DNA from: UBA6168 sp964573725
GTDB lineage: Bacteria; Bacteroidota; Bacteroidia; Chitinophagales; Saprospiraceae
Direction: 5' to 3'
Assembly: GCA_964573725.1 (NCBI GenBank)
Contig: CAZNLJ010000072.1
Location: forward strand, 1 to 15,629
Length of the DNA: 15,629 nucleotides
The position numbers and the translations under genes are program-made. This document shows, piece by piece, positions 7,514 through 13,991 of the stretch; within the stretch, counting starts at the first letter, position 1; each line of letters starts with the position of its first letter. A model generated the notes under the pieces. That model was not told the origin of the DNA. It searched no databases and saw nothing but the letters and a program-made list of their open reading frames with translations.

Positions 7514-8710
7514 ATGAAAAAAAACTGTATCCGACAAATAACATCACTTCAGGTGTTTTCATGCTGCCTTCTGCCGGCCATTTTGCTGTCTGTCCTGTTG
7601 CCTTTGCAGCTTACCGCGCAGACAGAACCGTCGGTCCTGCTGGAAATGCAGAGCACCAACCAGGGCTTCCTACCATCGCGCATGACCCAAGACGAGCGCA
7701 ATGCCATCATCAACCCGGCTGAAAGACTGATAATCTATAACACCACAAAGTCCTGCCTGGAAATGAACCATGGCAGTCCTGCCAACCCGGATTGGCAAGC
7801 GGTCAGCTGCTGGCAAGGCAAGGTCGACAGCCTCGACTGCAGCGGGGCCGTTTGGACAGGCACCTTGACCCCCGGTCAGGCGGCCTCCGGCGTCAGTGTC
7901 AACGTGTCCTACACGGGCGGCAACGGTGGCCCGCACCCTGGTCAAGAGGTGAGCTCCATCGGGGTGTCGGGGCTGACGGCGGTGCTGGCTGCCGGTAACC
8001 TCGCCAACGGCGGCGGTGACTTGCTGTATACCATTACAGGCACGCCGTCGAGCAGCGGCTCGGTTAATTTCGCGCTGAACATCGGCGGTCAGGCTTGCAC
8101 GTCGACGGTTGCCATGCCTTGCGGCGCCTATGTGGCTCCCAACCAATGGAAAGTGTTCCAGTGCCACAACCTGGGGGCGGCGAACACCATTGCGGACCCC
8201 TTCACGCCGAGTTGGGAGATCAACGGGGGTTATTGGCAGTGGGGCCGCTTGGCGATGGCGGCAGCAGGGCCGACCGGGCCGGGTTCCGGGGAGGCGAACA
8301 GCGGGGTGATCGGCGGTTGGAACACGACCAATGCGCCCAACGGTGCCTGGTCGGACAGCACGAAGGCGGCGAACGACCCCTGCCCGGCGGGCTTCCGGGT
8401 GCCGACGAAGGCACAATGGGACGGGGTGGATGCCTACAACACCCAAAGCATCGTCGGGACCTGGACATCCAGTCCCACCAACTACAGCAGCGGGCGTTTC
8501 TTCGGGCCGAACCTGATGCTTCCGGCGGCCGGGAGCCGTGACAGCGGCGACGGGGCCTTGTTCAACCGCGGCAACGACGGCTACTATTGGAGCAGTACGG
8601 AGAGCGGCAGCATCAACGCCTGGGGCCTGGGCTTCATCAGCGGCTATGCCTACACGTACTACTACTACCTCCGCACGTACGGCTTCTCCGTCCGCTGCTC
8701 CGCAGAATAA
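7514..8710 (+). CDS. DGR target protein 2: exported FISUMP (C-type lectin fold) protein with VR2
   Basis: 398 residues from ATG 7514, chosen because it gives a standard signal peptide (MKKNCIRQ, hydrophobic stretch LLPAILLSVLLPLQL, cut near TAQ-TEPS) and because the bases just before it (GACAAACGAAAACATTC) match the leader of target 3. An in-frame ATG at 7469 would add 15 residues before it. Module order is as in target 1: N-terminal ALLEMQST-type module, one Ig-like repeat, then the FISUMP domain with VR2 at residues about 335-397. Signal peptide and N-terminal module differ clearly from target 1, while the Ig-like repeat and early FISUMP are almost base-identical, a mosaic pattern. VR2 encodes a run of aromatic residues (TYYYYLRTY). 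Confidence 0.92.
   Translation: MKKNCIRQITSLQVFSCCLLPAILLSVLLPLQLTAQTEPSVLLEMQSTNQGFLPSRMTQDERNAIINPAERLIIYNTTKSCLEMNHGSPANPDWQAVSCWQGKVDSLDCSGAVWTGTLTPGQAASGVSVNVSYTGGNGGPHPGQEVSSIGVSGLTAVLAAGNLANGGGDLLYTITGTPSSSGSVNFALNIGGQACTSTVAMPCGAYVAPNQWKVFQCHNLGAANTIADPFTPSWEINGGYWQWGRLAMAAAGPTGPGSGEANSGVIGGWNTTNAPNGAWSDSTKAANDPCPAGFRVPTKAQWDGVDAYNTQSIVGTWTSSPTNYSSGRFFGPNLMLPAAGSRDSGDGALFNRGNDGYYWSSTESGSINAWGLGFISGYAYTYYYYLRTYGFSVRCSAE
8518..8705 (+). repeat. Variable region VR2
   Basis: 188 bases, aligned to TR with about 21 adenine substitutions plus one extra codon: after TACACG there are five codons (TAC x4, CTC) before CGC, where TR has four AAC. One change is not at adenine, G in TR (13924) to T at 8699, within the conserved 3' end. 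That fits a recipient-side polymorphism kept when cDNA integrates upstream of it. Confidence 0.95.
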
Positions 8711-8737
8711 TTCGATTATTTGACTATTTGACTATTT
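8706..8737 (+). promoter_or_regulatory. VR2 3' flank: hairpin plus tandem octamer
   Basis: The same block as after VR1: AATAAT (8706-8711), TCG, ATTATT (8715-8720), two TATTTGAC units (8717-8732) and TATTT. Similarity with the VR1 flank continues into TCACGATAC and, more loosely, through the whole spacer up to the next signal peptide, so the duplicated unit is gene plus spacer. Confidence 0.5.
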
Positions 8738-8960
8738 GGATCACGATACTACAAGATGATGCGAGTGTCGACCGGGTGGGAGGAAATGCCGGCGGCATTA
8801 AGATTAAATGATCAGGGTCTTATCATTGGGAGATGTCAAAGCTCGTCGGAAGTGGCTGTATATTTCAGCAGTCAGTGGTCATTGGATGGAAAGAACAGCA
8901 AGCTATCGGCGGATTTCCTCAAATCCGGGTAATTACATCAACGACAAACGAATAACATTC

Positions 8961-11900
8961 ATGAAAACCATGAAAAAAAACCGAATCGGATACAGCCCAT
9001 CTCGGCCGTTGCCGCCGGGCGTGCTGCTGCCGGCCATACTCCTGGCAATCCTGCTTCTATCGTTGCAGTTGCACAGCCAAACCGAGCCTTCTGCCTTGCT
9101 GGACCTGGAAAGCCAGGAGAAGGGCTTCCTGCTGCCACGGTTGACCCAGGCACAACGCGATTCCATCGAACTTCCTGCCACGGGGCTGATGATTTTCAAC
9201 AAGACAAAAACCGTCATCGAAATCAACCACGGAACTCCTTCGATGCCATCTTGGCAGGCCATCGGCAGCGCGGATGCCATCGGTACGCTGGATTGCGGCG
9301 GCAGCCTGATTACAGGATCCCTGGTCGCCGGAAAGACGGCCTCCGGGGTGAGTGTTTATGTGCCCTACACGGGTGGCGTAGGTATCCTACACGCCGGCGG
9401 GATACAATCTTCGACCGGGGTGCAGGGTCTCACGGCCACATTGCTTCCCGGCATCCTCGCCTACGGTAATGGTAACCTGCCATACACCATCAGCGGCATG
9501 CCCGCCAGCGCCGGTACGGCTATTTTCGCCCTTGCCATCGGGGGGCAGTCATGTATCCTTCCCCTGGTGGTGGATCCCGGTAGCATCAGCTCGCTGTCTT
9601 GCGGCAATGCGACAACCACGGGCACGCTCATTGAAGGTGTTGCCGCCTCCGGGACAAGTGCCGGCATTCCCTACACGGGCGGTAACGGGGGCAGCCATCC
9701 CGGCCAGACGGTGGCCTCCACCGGGGTGACGGGACTGACGGCGACGCTTTCCGCCGGCAACTTTGCCAACGGCAGCGGTAGCCTGGCCTACACCATCACC
9801 GGCACACCGGCAGGCAGCGGCACGGCCAGCTTTGCGCTGGTCATCGGCGGACAGAGCTGTAACCTGTCCTTCCCCGTGGATCCCGGTAGCATCAGCTCGC
9901 TGTCTTGCGGCAATGCGACAACCACGGGCANNNNNNNNNNNNNNNNNNNNNNNNNNNNNNNNNNNNNNNNNNNNNNNNNNNNNNNNNNNNNNNNNNNNNN
10001 NNNNNNNNNNNNNNNNNNNNNNNNNNNNNNCCTGGCCTACACCATCACCGGCACACCGGCAGGCAGCGGCACGGCCAGCTTTGCGTTAGCCATCGGTGGA
10101 CAGGGTTGCAACCTGACCATTCCGGTGGAGCCTGCTTCCATCGTGACCCTGCTCTGTGTCAATGCAGCGGTCACAGGCACGCTCGTTGATGGTGTTTCCG
10201 CCACCGGGGTAAGTGCCGGCATCCCCTACACGGGCGGCAACGGGGGCAGCTACCCCGGCCAGACGGTGAGCTCGACCGGGGTGACGGGACTGACGGCGAC
10301 GCTGCCGGCCGGCAACTTTGCCAACGGCAGCGGTAGCTTCGCCTATACGATCACCGGAATACCCGATACTGCCGGTATCGCCCAATTCCCACTTTCGATC
10401 GGCGGTCAGCAATGCACGCTTTCCATCGATGTGGATCCCGGACTGATACAAGTCCTGGATTGTGCAAATTCCTATGGGATTGGCACGCTGAGGCGCAATC
10501 AATCTGCCAGTGCCGTAACCTTTGCGGTACCCTATTACGGCGGCAACGGTGGCGAGCACTATTACCAGATACCTTACGCATCCACCGGCGTCACCGGATT
10601 GGCCGCCGTTCTTCCGCCCGGGTTCTTCGCCGTCGGTAGCGGCTTCCTCATCTATCAAGTTTCCGGTATCCCGGCAAACAGCGGCATAGCCACCTTCCTG
10701 TTGAGCGCAGGGGGGCAGAGCTGCACGGTGGACCTAGTTGTCGAAGGCTGTATTGATTCGCTGCTATGCAGCGAGGCACTGGTGGACACGCTGGTGGAGG
10801 GGCTGGAAGTGACAGGTGTGCCCATGAACGTCCCCTACCTGGGGGGATCCGGTGAGCCCTATGATAGCCGGTCCATCCAATCTTCCGGGGTGACGGGTCT
10901 TACGGCCGACCTTTCCCCTGGATTCTATGCCTTCGGCGCAGGCAGCCTTCCTTTTGAAATCAACGGTATACCTGACACCGACGGTATCGCCGATTTCGTG
11001 CTCGAGTTCTGTGAGCAGGTCTGTACGATTTCCATTCCGGTCATTCCTGCGGCCATAGACTCGCTCGACTGCGAGGGGGCAACTCCGGACACGCTGGTGG
11101 CCGGTAAGGAAGTCATGGACTTGCAGGTGGCTGTTCCTTACTTCGGCGGCAACGGTGGGGGTTATGATCCACTGACCTTGCACTCCACCGGCGTGCCGGG
11201 GTTGGTTGCTACGCTCCCAGCCGGCAACTTTGCCATTGGTAATGGAAATCTCGTCTTTTCCGTCTCCGGCATACCGGATTCCAGTGGCACGGCGAGCTTT
11301 GGCCTGGACATCGGCGGGCAGAGCTGCAGCCTTTATATCGTTGTCATTCCTGCGGCCATAGACTCGCTCGACTGCGAGGGGGCAATTCCCGACACGCTGG
11401 TGGTCACCGAGCAATTCATGGTCAAAGTACCGTATTACGGTGGAAACGGTGGCGGCTATGCCTCGCAGTCATTGATTTCCTTCGGGGTGACGGGGCTGAC
11501 GGCGACGCTGCCGCCCGGCAACTTTGTCATGGGCAACGACAGCCTTTGCTATTCCGTCTCCGGCACACCGGATACCAGTGGCACGGCGAGTTTTGGCCTG
11601 GACATCGGCGGGCAGAGCTGCATCGTTTCCATCGTTGTCGAACCTGCGGCCATTGACAGTCTTCTTTGCGGAGCGGCCAAAACCACAGGCTACCTCTACC
11701 CCGGCGATTCGGCCGTGAACGCAAGTGCCAAGGTACCCTATTTGGGCGGCAACGGCACCGCGCATAATGGACAGACGGTGACCTCGACGGGGGTTTCTGG
11801 CCTGACGGCAACACTTATGCCGGGCAACTTTGTCGTCGGCGACGACAGCCTCACATATTCCATCACCGGCACTCCCGACACCTTCGGCGTGGCATTATTC

Positions 11901-12542
11901 GCCCTCGATATCGGGGGCAGGACCTGTACACTGGAGGTACTTGTCAGCGATTGCGGCGCCTTTGTGGCTCCCAACCAATGGAAAGTGTTCCAGTGCCACA
12001 ACTTGGGGGCGGCGAACACCGCTGCGGACCCCTTCACGCCGAGCTGGGAGATCAACGGGGGTTATTGGCAGTGGGGCCGCTTGGCGATGGCGGCAGCGGG
12101 GCCGACCGGGCCGGCATCCGGGGATGCGAACGCGGGTGCGATCAGCGGGTGGAATACAAGCTATGCGCCCAACGGCGCCTGGTCGGACATCACGAAGACG
12201 GTGAACGACCCCTGCCCGGCAGGCTTCCGGGTACCGACGAAGGCACTATGGGACGGGGTGCTTGCCCACAACCCCCAAAGCATCGTCGGGAGCTGGTATG
12301 AAAGTGCCACCAATTACAGCAGCGGGCGTTTCTTCGGGCCGAACCTGATGCTTCCGGCGGCCGGGCGCCGTAGCCGCAACGACGGGACCTTGTTCTACCG
12401 CGGCTACAACGGCTACTATTGGAGCAGTACGGAGGGCGGCAGCATCAGCGCCTGGAGCCTGGGCTTCGCCAGCGGCACTGCCTACACGTACGGCTACTAC
12501 AGCCGCACGTACGGCTTCTCCGTCCGCTGCGCCGCAGAATAA
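8961..12542 (+). CDS. DGR target protein 3: long repeat-stalk exported FISUMP protein with VR3
   Basis: About 1193 residues, counting a 100-N gap (9931-10030) as 34 unknown residues. I chose ATG 8961 (MKTMKKNRIG; 8970 is a close alternative) because it puts a signal peptide at the N-terminus (LLPAILLAILLLSLQL, cut near HSQ-TEPS). An earlier in-frame ATG at 8808 would put about 51 extra residues before it. After the N-terminal module, the protein has at least nine Ig-like repeats of about 80-102 residues (core PYxGGNGG ... STGVTGLTATL ... YTITGTP ... IGGQxC), then a FISUMP domain (about 998-1193) ending in VR3. Many repeats carry a paired Cys early and late (LxC ... GGQxC), suggesting an intra-repeat disulfide. 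The repeats should hold the variable head far from the cell surface. The true length is unknown because of the gap in near-identical repeats. Confidence 0.88.
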   Translation: MKTMKKNRIGYSPSRPLPPGVLLPAILLAILLLSLQLHSQTEPSALLDLESQEKGFLLPRLTQAQRDSIELPATGLMIFNKTKTVIEINHGTPSMPSWQAIGSADAIGTLDCGGSLITGSLVAGKTASGVSVYVPYTGGVGILHAGGIQSSTGVQGLTATLLPGILAYGNGNLPYTISGMPASAGTAIFALAIGGQSCILPLVVDPGSISSLSCGNATTTGTLIEGVAASGTSAGIPYTGGNGGSHPGQTVASTGVTGLTATLSAGNFANGSGSLAYTITGTPAGSGTASFALVIGGQSCNLSFPVDPGSISSLSCGNATTTGXXXXXXXXXXXXXXXXXXXXXXXXXXXXXXXXXXLAYTITGTPAGSGTASFALAIGGQGCNLTIPVEPASIVTLLCVNAAVTGTLVDGVSATGVSAGIPYTGGNGGSYPGQTVSSTGVTGLTATLPAGNFANGSGSFAYTITGIPDTAGIAQFPLSIGGQQCTLSIDVDPGLIQVLDCANSYGIGTLRRNQSASAVTFAVPYYGGNGGEHYYQIPYASTGVTGLAAVLPPGFFAVGSGFLIYQVSGIPANSGIATFLLSAGGQSCTVDLVVEGCIDSLLCSEALVDTLVEGLEVTGVPMNVPYLGGSGEPYDSRSIQSSGVTGLTADLSPGFYAFGAGSLPFEINGIPDTDGIADFVLEFCEQVCTISIPVIPAAIDSLDCEGATPDTLVAGKEVMDLQVAVPYFGGNGGGYDPLTLHSTGVPGLVATLPAGNFAIGNGNLVFSVSGIPDSSGTASFGLDIGGQSCSLYIVVIPAAIDSLDCEGAIPDTLVVTEQFMVKVPYYGGNGGGYASQSLISFGVTGLTATLPPGNFVMGNDSLCYSVSGTPDTSGTASFGLDIGGQSCIVSIVVEPAAIDSLLCGAAKTTGYLYPGDSAVNASAKVPYLGGNGTAHNGQTVTSTGVSGLTATLMPGNFVVGDDSLTYSITGTPDTFGVALFALDIGGRTCTLEVLVSDCGAFVAPNQWKVFQCHNLGAANTAADPFTPSWEINGGYWQWGRLAMAAAGPTGPASGDANAGAISGWNTSYAPNGAWSDITKTVNDPCPAGFRVPTKALWDGVLAHNPQSIVGSWYESATNYSSGRFFGPNLMLPAAGRRSRNDGTLFYRGYNGYYWSSTEGGSISAWSLGFASGTAYTYGYYSRTYGFSVRCAAE
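9282..11949 (+). repeat. Tandem array of at least nine Ig-like repeat units
   Basis: Units begin near each 'xLxCxxA' (TLDCGG, SLSCGN, SLSCGN, TLLCVN, VLDCAN, SLLCSE, SLDCEG, SLDCEG, SLLCGA). Units 2 and 3 are nearly identical in DNA with a period of 306 bases; later units diverge, so the expansion at the left is recent. Targets 1 and 2 carry one related unit each. The composition (Gly, Ser, Thr rich; YTITGTP) resembles putative Ig-like adhesin repeats of Bacteroidota. Confidence 0.85.
9931..10030. other. Assembly gap (100 N) inside the repeat array
   Basis: Exactly 100 N, the usual placeholder for a gap of unknown size. It is flanked on both sides by about 55 bases that are repeated identically one unit earlier (9570-9624 and 9782-9836). 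If only one unit is missing its middle, 157 bases belong here (9625-9781 in the previous unit). 157 and 100 leave the same remainder on division by 3, so the reading frame happens to be kept. More units could be missing. Confidence 0.95.
12350..12537 (+). repeat. Variable region VR3
   Basis: 188 bases with about 24 substitutions relative to TR, all at adenines (AAC to CGC, AGC, TAC, GGC, GCC; AAT to ACT). Like VR2 it has one codon more than TR in the AAC tract (TAC GGC TAC TAC AGC before CGC). The 5' limit (GCTTCCGGCGGCCGGG) and 3' end (TGCGCCGCAG) are identical to TR. Confidence 0.95.
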
Positions 12543-12569
12543 TTCGACAATTTGACTATTTGACTATTT
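12538..12569 (+). promoter_or_regulatory. VR3 3' flank: degenerate hairpin plus octamer repeat
   Basis: AATAATTCGACAATTTGAC replaces the perfect AATAAT/ATTATT hairpin of VR1 and VR2. Only a 4-bp AATT/AATT stem remains. The octamer repeat (AATTTGAC, TATTTGAC, TATTT) is kept. If the hairpin matters for retrohoming, VR3 may be a poorer acceptor. Confidence 0.45.
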
Positions 12570-12634
12570 AGGTTTTTTTGATACTGAGGGCCGGGCGGGG
12601 GGAGTTATACCGGGCTGTCGCCAGGGAAGCCTCG

Positions 12635-12651
12635 CGACCGCGAAGCGGTCG
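12635..12651 (+). terminator. Hairpin CGACCGC-GAA-GCGGTCG before the accessory genes
   Basis: A perfect 7-bp stem with a GAA loop sits between target 3 and the MutS-like gene and is followed by AAAAATTTTTTAAAAAA. The T-run is displaced by five A, so it is an imperfect intrinsic terminator on the plus strand. It may separate target and retroelement transcripts or act as a leader structure. Confidence 0.4.
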
Positions 12652-12667
12652 AAAAATTTTTTAAAAA

Positions 12668-13159
12668 ATGGGTATCCAGGAAATTTTGTCCCAGGAGGAC
12701 GGCAAGAAGATCCGGCTGTACAAACGGGGCCTGTTTTGGGTGGCGTACGAACAGAGTGCCTTGCTGTTATGTACGAAAAAGGCCTTGCAAGTGCGGGCGG
12801 AGGGGGTGAAGGCGGCCGGAAAGGTGGTGGTCAGGGTGGGTTTTCCGGAGCAGACGCGGGCCTTTTTCAGCGGGATCTTCGGGGAATTCATCTCCACGGA
12901 CGAGCGGAGCGGATACTGGGCCTTGGATCCGGCGGCCGGGCCGCCGGATTTTGCGGCGTTGCGGCGCACGTACGTTCCGGAGCCGGAGGAACCCCTGCAG
13001 GCGGTTGGGTCGGGATCAAAGCCGGCGGAAAGGGTCCTGAAGGCCATCCGGGCCTATCCGCTGGCGGAAAAGACGCCGCTGGAGGCCATGCTGTTCATCA
13101 AGGATATGCAGGCTGTGCTCCAGTCGGCGGAAAAAAGGGCGTCGGATGGCCACCTATGA
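12668..13159 (+). CDS. MutS-domain-I-like DGR accessory protein (Msl-like)
   Basis: 163 residues, soluble, basic at the N-terminus. The segment IRLYKRGLFWVAYEQSALLL (residues 15-34) followed by VVVRVGFP (about 53-60) has the layout of the mismatch-binding N-terminal domain of MutS (LLFRMGDFYELFxxDA ... GxPxH). The Phe-x-Glu mismatch motif is altered: F23-W24-V25 keeps the Phe but not the Glu. MutS-like (Msl) accessory genes next to DGR reverse transcriptases have been reported, and this position directly before avd fits; their biochemical role is not settled. The ORF overlaps the next gene by 14 bases, so the two are probably coupled. The 5' end of this gene is duplicated at 72-149. The family assignment rests on motif reading by eye; a plain hypothetical protein is the alternative. 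Confidence 0.65.
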   Translation: MGIQEILSQEDGKKIRLYKRGLFWVAYEQSALLLCTKKALQVRAEGVKAAGKVVVRVGFPEQTRAFFSGIFGEFISTDERSGYWALDPAAGPPDFAALRRTYVPEPEEPLQAVGSGSKPAERVLKAIRAYPLAEKTPLEAMLFIKDMQAVLQSAEKRASDGHL

Positions 13160-13490
13160 CAACCTGCCGGTCTTCAAGGCCAGCTACACGCTCCTCCAGA
13201 TGCTGTTCACCACCGTCCGGCATATGCAGCGGGATTACCGCTATACCCTGGGCGAAAGGATGAAGACCGAGATGCTGGAGCTGGTCGTGCTCATCTTCCG
13301 GGCGAACAGCCGGCAGGAAAAGAAACCCCACCTCTCGAAGGCCCGCGAACACATAGAGGTGGTAAGACTCATGCTTCGGCTCTCGCATGACCTCAAACAG
13401 GTCTCCCTCAAGGAATTCGCCCTGGCGAGCGAAAAAGTGGAAAGCATCAGCAAGCAACTGGCGGCCTGGGAAAAAAGCTGCCGGGAATGA
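13146..13490 (+). CDS. avd: DGR accessory variability determinant, four-helix bundle protein (Avd)
   Basis: 114 residues, all-helical pattern with many basic residues. The start YDNLPVFKASYTLLQMLF, the segment DYRYTLGERMKTEMLELVVLIFRAN and the third helix HIEVVRLMLRLSHDLK are the hallmark of the Avd / 23S rRNA intervening-sequence protein family. In the BPP-1 DGR, Avd forms a positively charged pentameric barrel that binds the reverse transcriptase and the TR RNA and is needed for cDNA synthesis. The ATG at 13146 lies inside the end of the MutS-like gene (14-base overlap). The gene ends 255 bases before TR, the usual avd-TR-RT order. Confidence 0.93.
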   Translation: MATYDNLPVFKASYTLLQMLFTTVRHMQRDYRYTLGERMKTEMLELVVLIFRANSRQEKKPHLSKAREHIEVVRLMLRLSHDLKQVSLKEFALASEKVESISKQLAAWEKSCRE

Positions 13491-13519
13491 GGACCCGGCC
13501 GGCCCGCATGGCGGTCCTC
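13489..13519 (+). promoter_or_regulatory. Hairpin at the avd stop codon (TR leader RNA)
   Basis: GAGGACC (13489-13495) pairs with GGTCCTC (13513-13519) across a 17-base GC-rich loop. It begins within the TGA stop of avd. No U-tract follows, so it is more likely part of the structured RNA upstream of TR than a terminator. Confidence 0.4.
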
Positions 13520-13697
13520 CCGGTGTTCCCGGTCCCCGCCACCCAAAATATTGTAATCATACAGGGAATCGCACCGGACCCGACGGTCGCATGACCGGCG
13601 GCCGGCAGCTTCCCCCCATAGGATGTAAAGGCCGGAAAGAGTGGGAGTCCCGCGCGGTCAAGGCTTTGCGGGAGAGGCTCGATAAATTCAGCAAACT

Positions 13698-13723
13698 ACC
13701 GGACCACGGTCTCCGGGTCCGGT
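13698..13723 (+). ncRNA. Hairpin 22 bases upstream of TR
   Basis: ACCGGACC (13698-13705) and GGTCCGGT (13716-13723) form a perfect 8-bp stem with a 10-base loop. The 5' arm sequence ACCGGACC also occurs at 13573-13580 and could compete for the same partner. It likely belongs to the TR-containing RNA that the reverse transcriptase and Avd recognise. Confidence 0.5.
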
Positions 13724-13745
13724 TACGTCTCAAGTGTTTGCTTTC

Positions 13746-13930
13746 GCTTCCGGCGGCCGGGAACCGTAACAACAACGACGGGACCTTGTTCAACCGCGGC
13801 AACAACGGCAACTATTGGAGCAGTACGGAGAACGGCAGCATCAACGCCTGGAACCTGAACTTCAACAGCGGCAATGCCAACACGAACAACAACAACCGCA
13901 CGAACGGCTTCTCCGTCCGCTGCGCCGCAG
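13746..13930 (+). repeat. Template repeat (TR) of the DGR
   Basis: 185 bases. Read in the VR frame it encodes 20 Asn codons (19 AAC, 1 AAT) set between codons that stay constant in the VRs (LPAAG, YWSSTE, GFSVRCAA). AAC is the ideal DGR codon, since changing its two adenines gives up to 16 codons for 15 amino acids and never a stop. Homology with the VRs begins at GCTTCC (13746) and ends at CGCAG (13930). The AAC tract holds four codons between ACG and CGC, as in VR1; VR2 and VR3 have five. The TR is not a gene; its RNA is the template for mutagenic cDNA. Confidence 0.95.
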
Positions 13931-13950
13931 CATTTACAACGGCCGAACCC

Positions 13951-13977
13951 GGGAGCGGCATCTGGTATGCCGCTCCC
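13951..13977 (+). ncRNA. Perfect 11-bp hairpin between TR and reverse transcriptase (spacer RNA element)
   Basis: GGGAGCGGCAT (13951-13961), loop CTGGT, and ATGCCGCTCCC (13967-13977). It starts 20 bases after the TR end and stops 14 bases before the reverse transcriptase ATG. In the BPP-1 DGR the spacer RNA just 3' of TR is required for template priming and binding by RT-Avd. This hairpin is the obvious candidate for that function here, and might also affect RT translation. Confidence 0.7.
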
Positions 13978-13991
13978 CATTTTCTGACGAC

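Noticed and set aside
9282..11949. CRISPR-like or intergenic satellite interpretation of the repeats in target 3
   Set aside because: The units are about 240-306 bases, in frame, and encode a coherent Ig-like module with diverging codons, so they are protein repeats.
6045..12542. Phage tail fibre origin of the target proteins
   Set aside because: Each has a signal peptide and an N-terminal module typical of Bacteroidota exported proteins, and no phage genes are present in the window.
13815..13991. TTG-initiated N-terminal extension of the RT through TR
   Set aside because: It would translate the template repeat out of the VR frame into a Gln/Arg-rich stretch unlike any RT; ATG 13992 gives the usual N-terminus.
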